Part shown: piece after piece, positions 5,446 to 5,485 of the stretch
How the letters are laid out: each line of letters begins with the position of its first letter
Numbering within the stretch: position 1 is the first letter of the stretch
Source of the DNA: Deltaproteobacteria bacterium
GTDB lineage: Bacteria; Myxococcota; Polyangia; Haliangiales; Haliangiaceae
Direction: 5' to 3'
Length of the DNA: 5,485 bases
Assembly: GCA_018262455.1 (NCBI GenBank)
Contig: JAGSPR010000577.1
Coordinates: 1-5,485 of the forward strand
The notes under the pieces: generated by a model
The model's database searches: none
Seen by the model: the letters and a program-made list of their open reading frames with translations, nothing else
What the model was told of the DNA's origin: nothing
Program-made: the position numbers and the translations under genes

Positions 5446-5485
5446 TCAGTGCTGCTGCTTGAGCTCGCTCTCGAGCCGGCTGATC
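5446..5485 (-). CDS. Partial protein, C-terminal end only
   Basis: The minus strand from the right edge reads ISRLESELKQQH then TGA (5448-5446). The sequence has an amphipathic, coiled-coil-like pattern and every visible codon ends in G or C, as the other genes here do. It converges on the PilZ gene with 28 bp between the stops. Too little is present to name the protein. Confidence 0.55.
   Translation of the reverse strand, partial: ISRLESELKQQH

Overview
The window is very GC-rich. Its genes put G or C at nearly every third codon position, and several secreted proteins have short signal or lipobox leaders, Ala/Pro-rich linkers and CxxxxxCPxGQxC-type cysteine patterns. This style fits a Myxococcota (deltaproteobacterial, myxobacterium-like) chromosome. 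That is inferred from composition and protein style; there is no rRNA or marker gene here. I see no tRNA, CRISPR array, IS element or phage gene, and no gene-free stretch longer than about 150 bp.

Layout from left to right: (i) 1-191, minus strand, the probable 5' end of an unrecognised gene that runs off the left edge; (ii) 289-4597, a tight minus-strand cluster read from right to left that looks like one operon; (iii) 4598-4745, a divergent intergenic region; (iv) 4746-5417, plus strand, a PilZ domain fused to a degenerate receiver-like domain; (v) 5446-5485, minus strand, the last 12 full codons of a gene entering from the right edge, convergent with the PilZ gene.

The operon, in order of transcription, encodes a secreted or periplasmic protein with two hydrophobic helices (4597-4028), a Cys-rich lipoprotein whose reading frame breaks near 3640 (4028-3554), a small Pro/Ala-repeat lipoprotein (3443-3108), a ferritin-like four-helix diiron protein (3111-2368), and a large membrane protein with about nine hydrophobic segments, a GAF-like region and a SpoIIE/PP2C-type domain (2355-289). 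Three junctions are overlapping or nearly so (TGATG, ATGA, and a 12-bp gap), which suggests co-transcription and translational coupling.

Three things stand out. The PP2C-type domain has lost most of its metal-binding aspartates and is probably a pseudophosphatase. The receiver-like half of the PilZ protein has Glu where the phosphoacceptor Asp should be. The Cys-rich lipoprotein shows a sharp codon-periodicity switch that marks a frameshift. The cluster as a whole (envelope lipoproteins, ferritin-like protein, membrane pseudophosphatase, with a neighbouring PilZ protein) matches no named system I recognise. A role in envelope signalling or redox/metal stress is only a hypothesis.
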